Part shown: positions 1 through 7,906 of the stretch, piece by piece | Position numbering within the stretch: the first letter of the stretch is position 1 | How the letters are laid out: each line of letters opens with the position of its first letter | Source: Bacillota bacterium | GTDB taxonomy: Bacteria; Bacillota; Clostridia; Christensenellales; Aristaeellaceae | Assembly: GCA_023411375.1 (NCBI GenBank) | Contig: JAEYOW010000016.1 | Location: 62,001-126,000, forward strand | Direction of reading: 5' to 3' | Length of the DNA stretch: 64,000 bases | Made by a program: the position numbers and the translations under genes | The notes under the pieces: model-generated | Told to the model about the DNA's origin: nothing | Database searches by the model: none | The model's input: the letters and a program-made list of their open reading frames with translations, nothing else

Positions 1-53
1 CGCTTTATGGAGAACCCAAGCCCTCCGTATAGCGTTCATCACTGGAATTAGGA

Positions 54-974
54 TTATCCCCGAACGATTCCGGAGGATTCCGTATGCGCTAGCAGGCAGA
101 CGGGGCAGCTTCCGCGCAGGAGTGATAGGGCCTGCTCCGCCTGCGCGCGCGCTTCGAACACGCCATACACCACGGAGCCGCTGCCCGTCATCATCGCGCG
201 CACGGCGTGGGCTTCCTCCAGGCCTGCGATCGCCTTGGCCATGGCGGGGCGGCTCTTGAGGCTGACGCCCTCCAGCACGTTGTTCATGGCGCGCCCCAAC
301 GCGAGCAGGTCCCCGGCCAGCAGCGCCCGCTGCGCTTCGGGATTGTCCGGGCGGCATAAATCGGCCTGCGGTAACGTATCGAAAGCCGAGAAAACCTCGC
401 GCGTGCTAAGTCCGCCGCAGGGCTGCATAAGGACGAGCCAGACGGGTGGGGGAGCGGGTAGCGCAACGATGGTTTCCCCAATGCCGCCGACGCGCGCCAG
501 CCCGCCCGTGAGCATGAAGGGGATATCGGCGCCCAGCGACAGGCCTATTTCACGCAGCTCGCCGCCTGATAGTCCGAGCCGCCAAAGCTCGTTAAGGCCC
601 ACAAGGGCGGCCGCCGCGTCCGCGCTGCCGCCGCCCATGCCCGCGCCCGACGGGATGCGTTTCGCCAGCCGCATGCGCGCGCCTAACTTGATACCGGCTT
701 TGGCCCGCAAAAGCTCGGCCGCGCGGTATACGAGGTTATCCGGGCCGTAGCTGACGAAAGCGGCGCTCATGCGGTCGGCGGAAGGAGATGCTTCCACAGC
801 GGGACGGACGGCGTTCGCGGGCTCCAGCGAAAGCCTGTCCGCCAGCTCCAGCCAGAGCGTGTCATATACGCTGACGGACTGCATCAGCATATCCATCAAA
901 TGGTATCCGTCCTCTCGAACGCCCAGAATGTCCAGCGTCCAGTTGATCTTGGCGCGCGCCTTGAGGCAGAGCAT
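54..974 (-). CDS. ispE: 4-diphosphocytidyl-2-C-methyl-D-erythritol kinase (IspE)
   Basis: This GHMP kinase phosphorylates CDP-methylerythritol in the non-mevalonate (MEP) isoprenoid pathway in the cytoplasm. The 306-residue length fits the family. The N-terminal ARAKINWTLDILG segment and the glycine-rich ATP loop PSGAGMGGGSADAAAAL are typical. An upstream in-frame start at 1007 exists, but AGGAAAGG lies about 9 bases before the ATG at 974, so I use 974. A minus-strand promoter sits just upstream and overlaps the promoter of the divergent DUF1934 gene. Nothing looks broken. Confidence 0.95.
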   Translation of the reverse strand: MLCLKARAKINWTLDILGVREDGYHLMDMLMQSVSVYDTLWLELADRLSLEPANAVRPAVEASPSADRMSAAFVSYGPDNLVYRAAELLRAKAGIKLGARMRLAKRIPSGAGMGGGSADAAAALVGLNELWRLGLSGGELREIGLSLGADIPFMLTGGLARVGGIGETIVALPAPPPVWLVLMQPCGGLSTREVFSAFDTLPQADLCRPDNPEAQRALLAGDLLALGRAMNNVLEGVSLKSRPAMAKAIAGLEEAHAVRAMMTGSGSVVYGVFEARAQAEQALSLLRGSCPVCLLAHTESSGIVRG

Positions 975-1002
975 TGCAACGCAACCTTTCCTATGGTATA
1001 GT
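974..1002 (+). promoter_or_regulatory. sigma-A-like promoter for the DUF1934-hydrolase genes
   Basis: TTGCAA (974-979) and TATAGT (997-1002) are separated by 17 bases on the plus strand. The -35 box begins at the base that starts ispE on the other strand. Confidence 0.6.
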
Positions 1003-1008
1003 AGCAAT

Positions 1009-1037
1009 ATTATAACAGGTTTTTTGAAAACCGTTAA
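1009..1037 (-). promoter_or_regulatory. sigma-A-like promoter for ispE
   Basis: On the minus strand TTAACG (1032-1037) and TATAAT (1009-1014) are 17 bases apart. It faces the plus-strand promoter at 974-1002, so the two transcripts cross. Confidence 0.6.
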
Positions 1038-1055
1038 GGGGGGTGGAGAACCTTC

Positions 1056-1496
1056 ATGCAGACGATTCCCGTGCTCATCTCCATCAATGCCATCGCCCGC
1101 CGGGAGGACGAGCAGGACGAGCCCATGGCGATGCTAACCTCCGGGCGGATGACCGTGGAGGATGAGCGCGTGCTCATCCATTATGAGGAAACGCTTGATG
1201 AAAGCCTGCCGGCGCAGCCGGTTGAAATCACCGTGGCGGGGAACACCGTTTCCATGGTTCGGGGAGGCGCTTTTGAGACGAGCATGGTATTTTGCAAGGG
1301 GCAGCGGTTTGAGGGCCAATACCGCACGCCTTATGGCGATATGGAGCTTGCCGTTTATTGTACGCGCCTGCGGCATGACCTGACGGACGGGGGCGGGGAG
1401 TTGCTTTTGAGCTATCAGTTGGATTTAAACGGGCAGTTTGTCGCGATGCACGAGATGGAACTTCGCCTGATTCCGCAAAATGGGCAGGCTGACTGA
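1056..1496 (+). CDS. DUF1934 (YwiB-type) beta-barrel protein
   Basis: This 146-residue protein resembles the DUF1934/YwiB family of small lipocalin-like beta-barrel proteins, whose function is not established. The N-terminus (VLISINAIARRE) and a mid-protein segment ending in RGGAFETSMVF, followed by GQRFEGQYRTPYGDMEL, match the usual pattern. AAGGGGGGTGG lies just upstream of the ATG. It is the first gene of a short plus-strand set and overlaps the next frame by 17 bases, which suggests translational coupling. Confidence 0.8.
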   Translation: MQTIPVLISINAIARREDEQDEPMAMLTSGRMTVEDERVLIHYEETLDESLPAQPVEITVAGNTVSMVRGGAFETSMVFCKGQRFEGQYRTPYGDMELAVYCTRLRHDLTDGGGELLLSYQLDLNGQFVAMHEMELRLIPQNGQAD

Positions 1497-2013
1497 AGCG
1501 CGCGCCCGCGCCCGCGACGCTGTGGCCGAATGCGTGGAGCGCCCTTTTTTTCTGAGGCTTAACGGCAAGGACGACGCTCTTTGGGTAAGCGATTTGCCAA
1601 GGCTGTCCGGTCAGACCGAACGCGCGGAGGATGCATTGGGGGCTTTGGGCATCGTGTGCCGTCTGGAGCCATGCTCGCGCCTGTGGCGGATGGACTGGAC
1701 GGCGCAACGGTATGCCATGGCGCTTGAAGGCCTTCCGGCACGGCCGCCCGGGCTGCCCAAGGATGCTTCGCTTCATCCCGCATACGCGCTCTGCCGCCTT
1801 ATGCTTTTGCACTTCGCACCGCTGGATAGACAACCGATGGAACTGGTGCGCCGGGTATTTAAGCTGTGCGAAGGGCCGCGCGGCGTACTCCTTAACGCCG
1901 TACCTGGTCTGCATGCCGAATGCGCGGCGCTGCTCAGGCACCGTGAGGCTTTGCCGCACGCCGCCGGCCGCGTGCTGGCGGAGTGGTTGGAAGAACAGGC
2001 TGAGGAGGGATAA
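1480..2013 (+). CDS. hypothetical protein, 177 aa
   Basis: I do not recognise this protein. It starts inside the last codons of the DUF1934 gene (17-base overlap) and ends four bases before the next gene, so it is very probably co-transcribed and coupled. It is rich in Arg, Ala and Leu, with no membrane segment, signal peptide or metal motif. The middle (about residues 95-150) looks helical. No strong ribosome-binding site precedes the ATG, consistent with reinitiation. Compact spacing supports a real gene, but function is unknown. Confidence 0.65.
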   Translation: MGRLTEARARARDAVAECVERPFFLRLNGKDDALWVSDLPRLSGQTERAEDALGALGIVCRLEPCSRLWRMDWTAQRYAMALEGLPARPPGLPKDASLHPAYALCRLMLLHFAPLDRQPMELVRRVFKLCEGPRGVLLNAVPGLHAECAALLRHREALPHAAGRVLAEWLEEQAEEG

Positions 2014-2016
2014 CGG

Positions 2017-2664
2017 ATGATCATCAAATATTTGGGCCATTCCTTTTTTACCATCACCACAGCGGATGGGACGGTAATCGCGTTTGACCCCTATGGGGAA
2101 TTTTACCAATATCCACGCCGCCGGGTCCGCGCAGACCTGTGTGTTATAAGCCATCATCATCATGACCATGACGGCATGGACAGCCTGCTGGGAGAAACGC
2201 TTGTGATCGACACGCCGGGCGCGCACAGCACGGAGGCCGGCATCCGCGTGACCGGTATTCCCACAAAGCATGACGAGCGGGACGGCGCGCTGCGCGGCGC
2301 GAACATTTTCTTTGTGATAGAAGCCGACGGGCTTCGAATCGGCCACGCGGGCGATCTGGGGCATATGCTCACGGACGCTCAGGCAAGGCGCATCGGCGCG
2401 TTGGATGTGCTGCTGCTGCCTGTGGGAGGATACTATACCATTGACGCAAAGACGGCATTGCGCGTGCGCGAAAGGCTATCGCCGCGGGTGACGGTCCCCA
2501 TGCATTACCGCACGGCGTTTGACGAGGAAATGCCCATCGCGGCGCTCGACGATTTTCTGGCCCTTGCGGGAGAAGCTCCCACGCCCATGCCGCTGATGCG
2601 CGTGACCCAGGCGGATATCGGCCAGCGGGCGCCTCTGGCCGTGCTGTCCGTTCAGGAGGCTTGA
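2017..2664 (+). CDS. metallo-beta-lactamase-fold metal-dependent hydrolase (UPF0173-like)
   Basis: The 215-residue protein belongs to the metallo-beta-lactamase superfamily, probably the UPF0173/UlaG-like branch. Metal ligands are visible in SHHHHDHDGMD near residue 47, and later in RIGHAGDLGH and in VPMHYRT near residue 165. Members are soluble hydrolases of mostly unknown substrate. It sits four bases after the preceding gene with a good AGGAGG. Its stop codon lies inside the -35 box of the pyrG promoter. Confidence 0.85.
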   Translation: MIIKYLGHSFFTITTADGTVIAFDPYGEFYQYPRRRVRADLCVISHHHHDHDGMDSLLGETLVIDTPGAHSTEAGIRVTGIPTKHDERDGALRGANIFFVIEADGLRIGHAGDLGHMLTDAQARRIGALDVLLLPVGGYYTIDAKTALRVRERLSPRVTVPMHYRTAFDEEMPIAALDDFLALAGEAPTPMPLMRVTQADIGQRAPLAVLSVQEA

Positions 2665-2689
2665 CAAGCGGCCCGGGCGTCTGTACAAT
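2661..2689 (+). promoter_or_regulatory. sigma-A-like promoter for pyrG
   Basis: TTGACA (2661-2666) and TACAAT (2684-2689) are 17 bases apart, with the start codon 44 bases downstream. The -35 hexamer contains the TGA stop of the upstream hydrolase gene. Confidence 0.75.
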
Positions 2690-2732
2690 CAGGCAAGGGA
2701 AACCATTGCGGTCAAAAGGAGCTGTTTTGTTT

Positions 2733-4328
2733 ATGAAATATGTATTTATCACGGGCGGCGTTACCTCCTCGCTGGGCAAGGGCGTAACCGCGGCGGCGCT
2801 GGGCCGGCTGCTGAAGGCGCGCGGATATTCGGTTGGTATGCAGAAGCTCGACCTGTATTACAATGCCGAGCCTGGTTTTTTAAGCCCGCTTGAGCACGGC
2901 GAGGCATTTATCACAGACGACGGCGCGGCGACCGATTTGGACCTGGGCAACTACGAGCGCTTTGTGGACGTGACGCTCAGCGGCTGCGCCTGCTGCACCA
3001 CGGGTAAAATTCACCGACGCCTGCTGGAGCGGGAGCTGCGCGGCGAGTTCCGCGGCTCTACCATCCAGGCCATTCCACACGTAACCAACGAGATCAAGCG
3101 CAACATCCGCGAGGTGGCGGAGCGTTCCGGCGCGCAAATCAGCATTGTGGAAATCGGCGGCACGGTTGGCGATATGGAAGCCTCCGTGTATCTGGAAGCC
3201 ATCCGCCAGATGCGGCTGGAGGGGACAAGCCCCAACGACTGCTGCTATATCCATCTGACGCTGATGCCCTATATCTCCACGGCTGGAGAGCTGAAAACCA
3301 AGCCGACGCAGAATAGCGTCAAGGCGTTGCGTTCCGTCGGCATCCAGCCGGACGTGATCGTTTGCCGAACCGAGGTGGCGATGTCCGGCGAGGCAAAGGA
3401 TAAGATTGCTCTTTTCTGCAACGTCAAAACCAGCAACGTCATTCAGAATCTGGATGTGAATATGCTTTATGAGCTGCCGCTGGTGCTGGAAAAGGAAGGG
3501 TTGGCCCGCGCGGTGCTGGCCGAGCTTCGCCTGCCGGACAGCGCGCCTGATCTGGATGAGTGGAAGGCCTTTGTCAAGCGCGCCCACGAGGCGGTCATGC
3601 CCCTGCGCGTGGCGCTGGTGGGCAAGTACAATACCGTGCCGGACGCGTATTTATCCGTCAGCGAGGCGCTGCGCCACGCTGGCATTGCCAACGGCGCGCG
3701 CGTGACGGTTGATCCGGTACACGCGGAGGAAATCACTGAGGATACCGTTGGCGACATGCTGAGCCGGCATGACGTGATCGTCGTGCCCGGAGGGTTTGGC
3801 GACCGTGGTACGGATGGAATGATTGTCGCGGCAAAATTTGCCCGTGAAAACCGGATTCCGTTTCTGGCCATCGGCTTTGGCATGCAGCTGGCCGTGGTGG
3901 AGGCCGCTCGGAATCTGCTGGGCATCGAGGACGCCCATACCACGGAGGCCGACCCGCAAACCGTGCATCCGGTGGTGCGCATCCCTGAGGACCGCATCTG
4001 CCAGAACGACAGCCGCAGCGCTACCCGCATGGGCCGCAGCGGCGTGAAGCTTTCCGGCGGCGCGGTGAGGGAGCTGTATGGGCGGGACGTGGTGGAGGAG
4101 CGCCACAGCAACCGCTACGAGATCGACCCCGTCTATGTGCCGGAACTTGCGGAGCATGGGCTGCGCATGGTGGGTACGAGCATGGAGGCCGGCTATCCCG
4201 AAGCGTTTGAGCTGGAGGGACACCCCTTCTATGTTGCGGTGGTTTACCATCCCGAATATTTGAGCCGGCCCGGGCGGCCCCATCCGCTGTTTGACGCGCT
4301 GGTTAAGGCGGGCATGAAGAAAAACTAA
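2733..4328 (+). CDS. pyrG: CTP synthase homologue lacking the glutaminase nucleophile cysteine
   Basis: CTP synthases aminate UTP with ATP and ammonia drawn from glutamine. The 531 residues contain the full two-domain layout. The synthetase half keeps the P-loop region SSLGKGV, the KLD lysine, TDLDLG, EIGGTVGD and KTKPTQ. The glutaminase half keeps PGGFGDRG and the His/Glu pair in YHPEY (His506, Glu508). The canonical GICLGMQ is replaced by AIGFGMQ, so residue 381 is Gly instead of the catalytic Cys. Other oddities are Ala for Glu in DGAATD and a CACC cluster at residues 85-88. The ATG at 2733 follows AAAAGGAG; an upstream in-frame ATG at 2661 would add 24 unlikely residues. It may use free ammonia, or be a paralogue beside a normal PyrG elsewhere. 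Confidence 0.9.
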   Translation: MKYVFITGGVTSSLGKGVTAAALGRLLKARGYSVGMQKLDLYYNAEPGFLSPLEHGEAFITDDGAATDLDLGNYERFVDVTLSGCACCTTGKIHRRLLERELRGEFRGSTIQAIPHVTNEIKRNIREVAERSGAQISIVEIGGTVGDMEASVYLEAIRQMRLEGTSPNDCCYIHLTLMPYISTAGELKTKPTQNSVKALRSVGIQPDVIVCRTEVAMSGEAKDKIALFCNVKTSNVIQNLDVNMLYELPLVLEKEGLARAVLAELRLPDSAPDLDEWKAFVKRAHEAVMPLRVALVGKYNTVPDAYLSVSEALRHAGIANGARVTVDPVHAEEITEDTVGDMLSRHDVIVVPGGFGDRGTDGMIVAAKFARENRIPFLAIGFGMQLAVVEAARNLLGIEDAHTTEADPQTVHPVVRIPEDRICQNDSRSATRMGRSGVKLSGGAVRELYGRDVVEERHSNRYEIDPVYVPELAEHGLRMVGTSMEAGYPEAFELEGHPFYVAVVYHPEYLSRPGRPHPLFDALVKAGMKKN

Positions 4329-4360
4329 GCGCGCCGCTTCAGCGGCTGGAAAATTGAATG

Positions 4361-4417
4361 GCAAAAGGCGCGGAGAGCCGCGTGCATCCATTTGCACACA
4401 GCCCTTCGCGCCTTTGC
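4361..4417. terminator. hairpin between convergent pyrG and rmuC
   Basis: GCAAAAGGCGCG (4361-4372) pairs with CGCGCCTTTGC (4407-4417) with one bulged A. There is no long T-run, so termination is plausible but weakly supported. Confidence 0.4.
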
Positions 4418-4425
4418 ATTGTCCC

Positions 4426-5841
4426 TTAGTCGTCCGCTGGTTCTCCGAGCAGACGCTGCGCCTCATCGTCGTCCAGCGCCTCTACCTTGCGCAGGCGCTT
4501 TTCAATACTGCGCGTCCGCACAAAGGCCGTGTCGATGCTGTCGGTCGCCTGCTGAAGTTTCTCCTGCGTCTTTTGCAAAACCTGAGCAAAGCCGCCAAAA
4601 TCGGATTTGACGGCGCCAAGCAGCTTCCATACCTCGGCGGACCGCTGCTCGATGGCCAGGGTACGAAAGCCCATCTGTAGACTGTTGAGCAGCGCCAGCA
4701 GAGTACTCGGCCCGGAAATCAGCACGCGCTGGTCGCGCTGAAGCTGCTCCACAATCTCCGCGTGGCGCATTACCTCGGCATAGAGGCCCTCCAGCGGCAG
4801 GAACATCACGGCAAAGTCCGTGGTGTGCGGGGGAGCGATATATTTTCCGATTCGCTTTGCCTCCACGCGAACGGCATTCAGGAGTGCGCGCTGCGCGCTT
4901 TCCACCGCCTGCTGTTCGCCGCTTTGAGAGGCCTCTGTCAGGCGCGCGTAATCCTCCTGGGGAAATTTGCTGTCAATGGGCAGATAAACGGGACTGTCGC
5001 CCTCGCGGCCAGGCAGGCACACAGCGAATTCCACCCGCTCCGGCGAGCCGGGCACGACCGCCACGTTTCGCGCATACTGCGTGGAAGTAAGCGCCTGCTC
5101 CAAAAGAGCGCCAAGCTGCATCTCGCCCCACACGCCGCGCGTTTTGACGTTGCCAAGCATCCGCTTTAAATCTCCAACGCCGGAGGCCAGGCTGTGCACC
5201 TCGCCCAGAGACTTATATACCTGCTCCAGCCGCGCGCTGACCTGCGCAAAGCTGTCGTTGAGCCTTTTTTCAAGCGTGTCGTGAAGCTTTTCGTCAACGG
5301 TCTTGCGCATTTCCTCAAGCTTTTGCCCGTTTTCGGTGCTTAGCGCGCGCATACCTTCCTCTACGGCCTTGCGCAGACCCTCCATGCGCGCTTCGTTTTG
5401 CGCAAGCAGCCGTCCCGTTCCGGCCTCGATGCTCTGCATGCGCTCCTCAAACCGGCGCAGGCTGTCCTCGGTGATGCGCTGCATCCCCTGCTGCCGCTGG
5501 TCGAACGCCTGGGCGTTGTCATAGCTCTGTTTGAGCAACGCGTTGACCTGTTCGCCCTGCGAGCGGGTTACGCTCTGCATCATATTGAGCAAGCTGTCGT
5601 TCAGCCGCTGCAGCGAGCGCAAAAGCTCTTCGCGCTGCTCCAGGCTCTGGCGCAGGAGCGCTTCTTCCATACCGGCCACACGCTCCGCCATATCCATGCT
5701 CAGGCTTTCCAACTCGCGCGCGGTCTGCCGGCGCTGCCGGGAAACGGCAAAGAACAACGCGATCAGCACAATGGCGGCCGCCAGCAGCAGCGCGAGAAAA
5801 AGCAGCGGCATAACGTCCGCGTTCGTCGTCAGGAACGGCAT
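4426..5841 (-). CDS. rmuC: DNA recombination protein RmuC
   Basis: RmuC-family proteins limit certain DNA rearrangements and are predicted membrane-anchored nucleases. This 471-residue copy has an N-terminal membrane segment (about residues 11-31), a long coiled-coil region (about 40-200), and the conserved nuclease-like half with RGVWGEMQLGALLEQ and LPIDSKFPQEDY. AAAGGTGGG precedes the first ATG. It is the last gene of the minus-strand run DUF4097-ybaB-recR-rmuC, 44 bases after recR. Confidence 0.92.
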   Translation of the reverse strand: MPFLTTNADVMPLLFLALLLAAAIVLIALFFAVSRQRRQTARELESLSMDMAERVAGMEEALLRQSLEQREELLRSLQRLNDSLLNMMQSVTRSQGEQVNALLKQSYDNAQAFDQRQQGMQRITEDSLRRFEERMQSIEAGTGRLLAQNEARMEGLRKAVEEGMRALSTENGQKLEEMRKTVDEKLHDTLEKRLNDSFAQVSARLEQVYKSLGEVHSLASGVGDLKRMLGNVKTRGVWGEMQLGALLEQALTSTQYARNVAVVPGSPERVEFAVCLPGREGDSPVYLPIDSKFPQEDYARLTEASQSGEQQAVESAQRALLNAVRVEAKRIGKYIAPPHTTDFAVMFLPLEGLYAEVMRHAEIVEQLQRDQRVLISGPSTLLALLNSLQMGFRTLAIEQRSAEVWKLLGAVKSDFGGFAQVLQKTQEKLQQATDSIDTAFVRTRSIEKRLRKVEALDDDEAQRLLGEPADD

Positions 5842-5885
5842 TCACGTCCCACCTTTCGTATTGGCAAAGGGAAGGGCCGCCGCGC

Positions 5886-6485
5886 TCACATTTCGCGGCG
5901 ACCCTCCATGGCCTTTGCCAGCGTGATTTCGTCTGCATATTCCAAATCGCTGCCCACAGGTACGCCGTGGGCGATTCGCGTCACCAGCAGCCCCATGGGC
6001 TTGACGAGCCTCGCGATGTAGGCGGCGGTCGCCTCGCCCTCAATATCCGGGTTGGTGGCCAGGATAAGCTCCTTTACGCCGTCGTCGTGAAGGCGGGCCA
6101 TGAGCTCCTTAATGCGGATATCCTCAGGCCCGATACCGTCCATGGGGGAAAGCGTGCCGTGGAGCACGTGGTACATGCCGTGAAAATCGCGCATGCGCTC
6201 AATGGCCGCCACGTCGCGCGGGTCCCGCACCACGCAGATTTGTCCGTTTTGCCGCCGGTCGTCCCGGCAAATATCGCAAAGGGCGTCCGTGGCGTAATTG
6301 CCGCACACATCGCAGTAGCGGATGGCCTTGCGGCCCTGATAGACCGCCGAGGCAAACTCCCGCACATCTTCCAGCGGCATGCTGATGATATGATAGGCCA
6401 GCCGCTGCGCGCTTTTCTGCCCGATGCCCGGCAGGCGCGCCAGCTGCGATACCATCCGGGCGATCGGCTCAAGCTGCTGGGCCAT
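5886..6485 (-). CDS. recR: recombination protein RecR
   Basis: RecR works with RecO and RecF in loading RecA at single-stranded gaps. The 199-residue length is normal. It has the N-terminal helix-hairpin-helix (LPGIGQKSAQRLAYH), the four-cysteine zinc finger (CDVCGNYATDALCDIC) and a Toprim domain (CVVRDPRDVAAIE through LATNPDIEGEATA). It starts three bases after ybaB ends, the classical ybaB-recR pairing; dnaX is not adjacent here. Confidence 0.97.
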   Translation of the reverse strand: MAQQLEPIARMVSQLARLPGIGQKSAQRLAYHIISMPLEDVREFASAVYQGRKAIRYCDVCGNYATDALCDICRDDRRQNGQICVVRDPRDVAAIERMRDFHGMYHVLHGTLSPMDGIGPEDIRIKELMARLHDDGVKELILATNPDIEGEATAAYIARLVKPMGLLVTRIAHGVPVGSDLEYADEITLAKAMEGRREM

Positions 6486-6488
6486 GGC

Positions 6489-6827
6489 TTAGAACATACC
6501 TCCCATGCCGGGGGCAAGCCGGGCCATTTCGGCGTTGCGGGTTTCTTCCGCGTTGCGCAGCGCTTCGTTCACGGCGGCCATGATCATGTCCTGGAGCATC
6601 TCCACATCGTCAGGGTCCACGCACTCGGGCTTGATTTCGATATTTTTGAGCTCGCGCTTACCGCTCACGGTCACGCTTATCATGCCGCCGCCGGCCTGCG
6701 CCGTATACTCGCGCACGTCCAGATCCTCTTGGGCTTTGGTCATCTGTTCCTGAAGCTTCTGGGCCTGGCGCATAAGCTGTTGCATGTTCGCCCCGCCGCC
6801 GAAGCCGCCAAACTGGTTCCTTGCCAT
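6489..6827 (-). CDS. YbaB/EbfC nucleoid-associated protein
   Basis: YbaB/EbfC proteins are small dimeric DNA-binding proteins. The 112 residues begin MARNQFGGFGGGANMQQLMRQAQKLQEQM, with the usual glycine-rich start and amphipathic helix, followed by VSGKRELKNIEIKPE and LQDMIMAAVNEA. A TTG lies directly before the chosen ATG, but GGAGGG spacing fits the ATG at 6827. It is immediately upstream of recR, as in most Firmicutes. Confidence 0.95.
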   Translation of the reverse strand: MARNQFGGFGGGANMQQLMRQAQKLQEQMTKAQEDLDVREYTAQAGGGMISVTVSGKRELKNIEIKPECVDPDDVEMLQDMIMAAVNEALRNAEETRNAEMARLAPGMGGMF

Positions 6828-6842
6828 CAATCGTTCCCTCCG

Positions 6843-7586
6843 TTATTCCTTGATGCTGATAAGCTTGAGGTCCGCCGAAACGCCTGTAATGCGGACGACC
6901 GGCACATCCTCACGGTCGGTGATGCTCACGCCCTCGGTGCGCACACGGCCGCTGATGGAGCGCAGGCTGACGTTCATTGCCTCTACCGGCGCGGTGATGA
7001 TCACGTTTCCGGATACGGCGGTTACGTCCACCCGCTCAAAGGAGCTGTTCATGTTATAGGTCTGCTCGCCGCTGACGCTGTTGCACTTGAGCGTTTTGGT
7101 GCTCAGCGCGTCCAAAGCCGCGTCGCCGCTGACGCTGCGCATGTTAAGCTTTTCAGCCTTCAGCTCCTCGCCGCGCGTGTCACCGGATACGCTTTTAAGC
7201 GACATCTGGGCGGCGCTGAGCTTAAGGGCGCGTAGATCGCCGGTAACGGTTTCCAGCACGATCTCGCTGCCATTCAGCTTCCGGGCGCTCAGAAGGCCGG
7301 ACAGGGTGCTGCAATGGATACCATGGCCCCATGCCCGCGGCACGCGTACGCACACCTGAAGCCATTTGCTTTCCATGATGTTTAGGGACAGGCCGTATTG
7401 CGGCTGTTCCACCAGCAGGGTACCATCCTTAACCTCGATGCGCAGGTCGCTCACGCTGTTTTCATCGCCCGCGGCCATCACCTGAATTTTTTCCACATCG
7501 TCGGCAAAAATTTCAAGCTGCGCCCAGGCAAGGTGCACGGCAATATCGGATAATCCTTCTGTTCCAAAGTTCACATTGCGTTCCAT
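6843..7586 (-). CDS. DUF4097-type beta-helix protein
   Basis: This 247-residue protein resembles DUF4097 (adhesin-like beta-helix) proteins of unknown function. A short repeat of the form S/T-x-S/T-G recurs at residues about 113, 132, 151, 170, 190 and 210, so each beta-helix turn is 19-20 residues. No signal peptide or membrane segment is visible, so it is probably cytoplasmic. It is first in the run to ybaB, recR and rmuC, with a GGGGGTG ribosome-binding site and a good upstream promoter. Confidence 0.8.
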   Translation of the reverse strand: MERNVNFGTEGLSDIAVHLAWAQLEIFADDVEKIQVMAAGDENSVSDLRIEVKDGTLLVEQPQYGLSLNIMESKWLQVCVRVPRAWGHGIHCSTLSGLLSARKLNGSEIVLETVTGDLRALKLSAAQMSLKSVSGDTRGEELKAEKLNMRSVSGDAALDALSTKTLKCNSVSGEQTYNMNSSFERVDVTAVSGNVIITAPVEAMNVSLRSISGRVRTEGVSITDREDVPVVRITGVSADLKLISIKE

Positions 7587-7655
7587 ACTGCACCCCCGTT
7601 ATTTAAAATCAAACTCATTCCATGACGCGGTGATAAACGCGCCGCATGCTTGTCT

Positions 7656-7684
7656 ATCATACCTTTTTTTTTGGAAAAATGCAA
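7656..7684 (-). promoter_or_regulatory. sigma-A-like promoter for the DUF4097-ybaB-recR-rmuC unit
   Basis: TTGCAT (7679-7684) and TATGAT (7656-7661) are 17 bases apart on the minus strand. Confidence 0.65.
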
Positions 7685-7790
7685 TCGTTCGCGGCAATCT
7701 CCGCAGGGCGGCCGCACATTCGCAATATCTGCAAACTGCGCTCATAACGGCCGCGCAGATTTCCAGACGGAGCGCCTGTGAAGCGCGTAA

Positions 7791-7836
7791 CAAACGCTCC
7801 TCCCATGAACCGGACAGGCCATAGGCGGAGCGTTTG
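7791..7836 (-). terminator. inverted repeat downstream of der
   Basis: CAAACGCTCC (7791-7800) and GGAGCGTTTG (7827-7836) form a perfect 10-bp stem with a 26-base loop, about 70 bases past the der stop. There is no T-run. Confidence 0.35.
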
Positions 7837-7906
7837 CCACGCGCCTTTGAGATGGGCGCTTAACTTTGAAAGCGGGCTATATAAAAAGGCGCGGGAAAGA
7901 CGGCCG

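Larger units (their letters stand above)
7587..7906. other. 320-base intergenic region with promoter and inverted repeat
   Basis: Between DUF4097 and the end of der I see the minus-strand promoter at 7656-7684 and the inverted repeat at 7791-7836. I found no gene with a ribosome-binding site and no tRNA. Confidence 0.6.

Noticed and set aside
1228..2364. A 378-codon minus-strand frame opposite three plus-strand genes
   Set aside because: It crosses three genes with good ribosome-binding sites and conserved products; its translation shows no recognisable domain.
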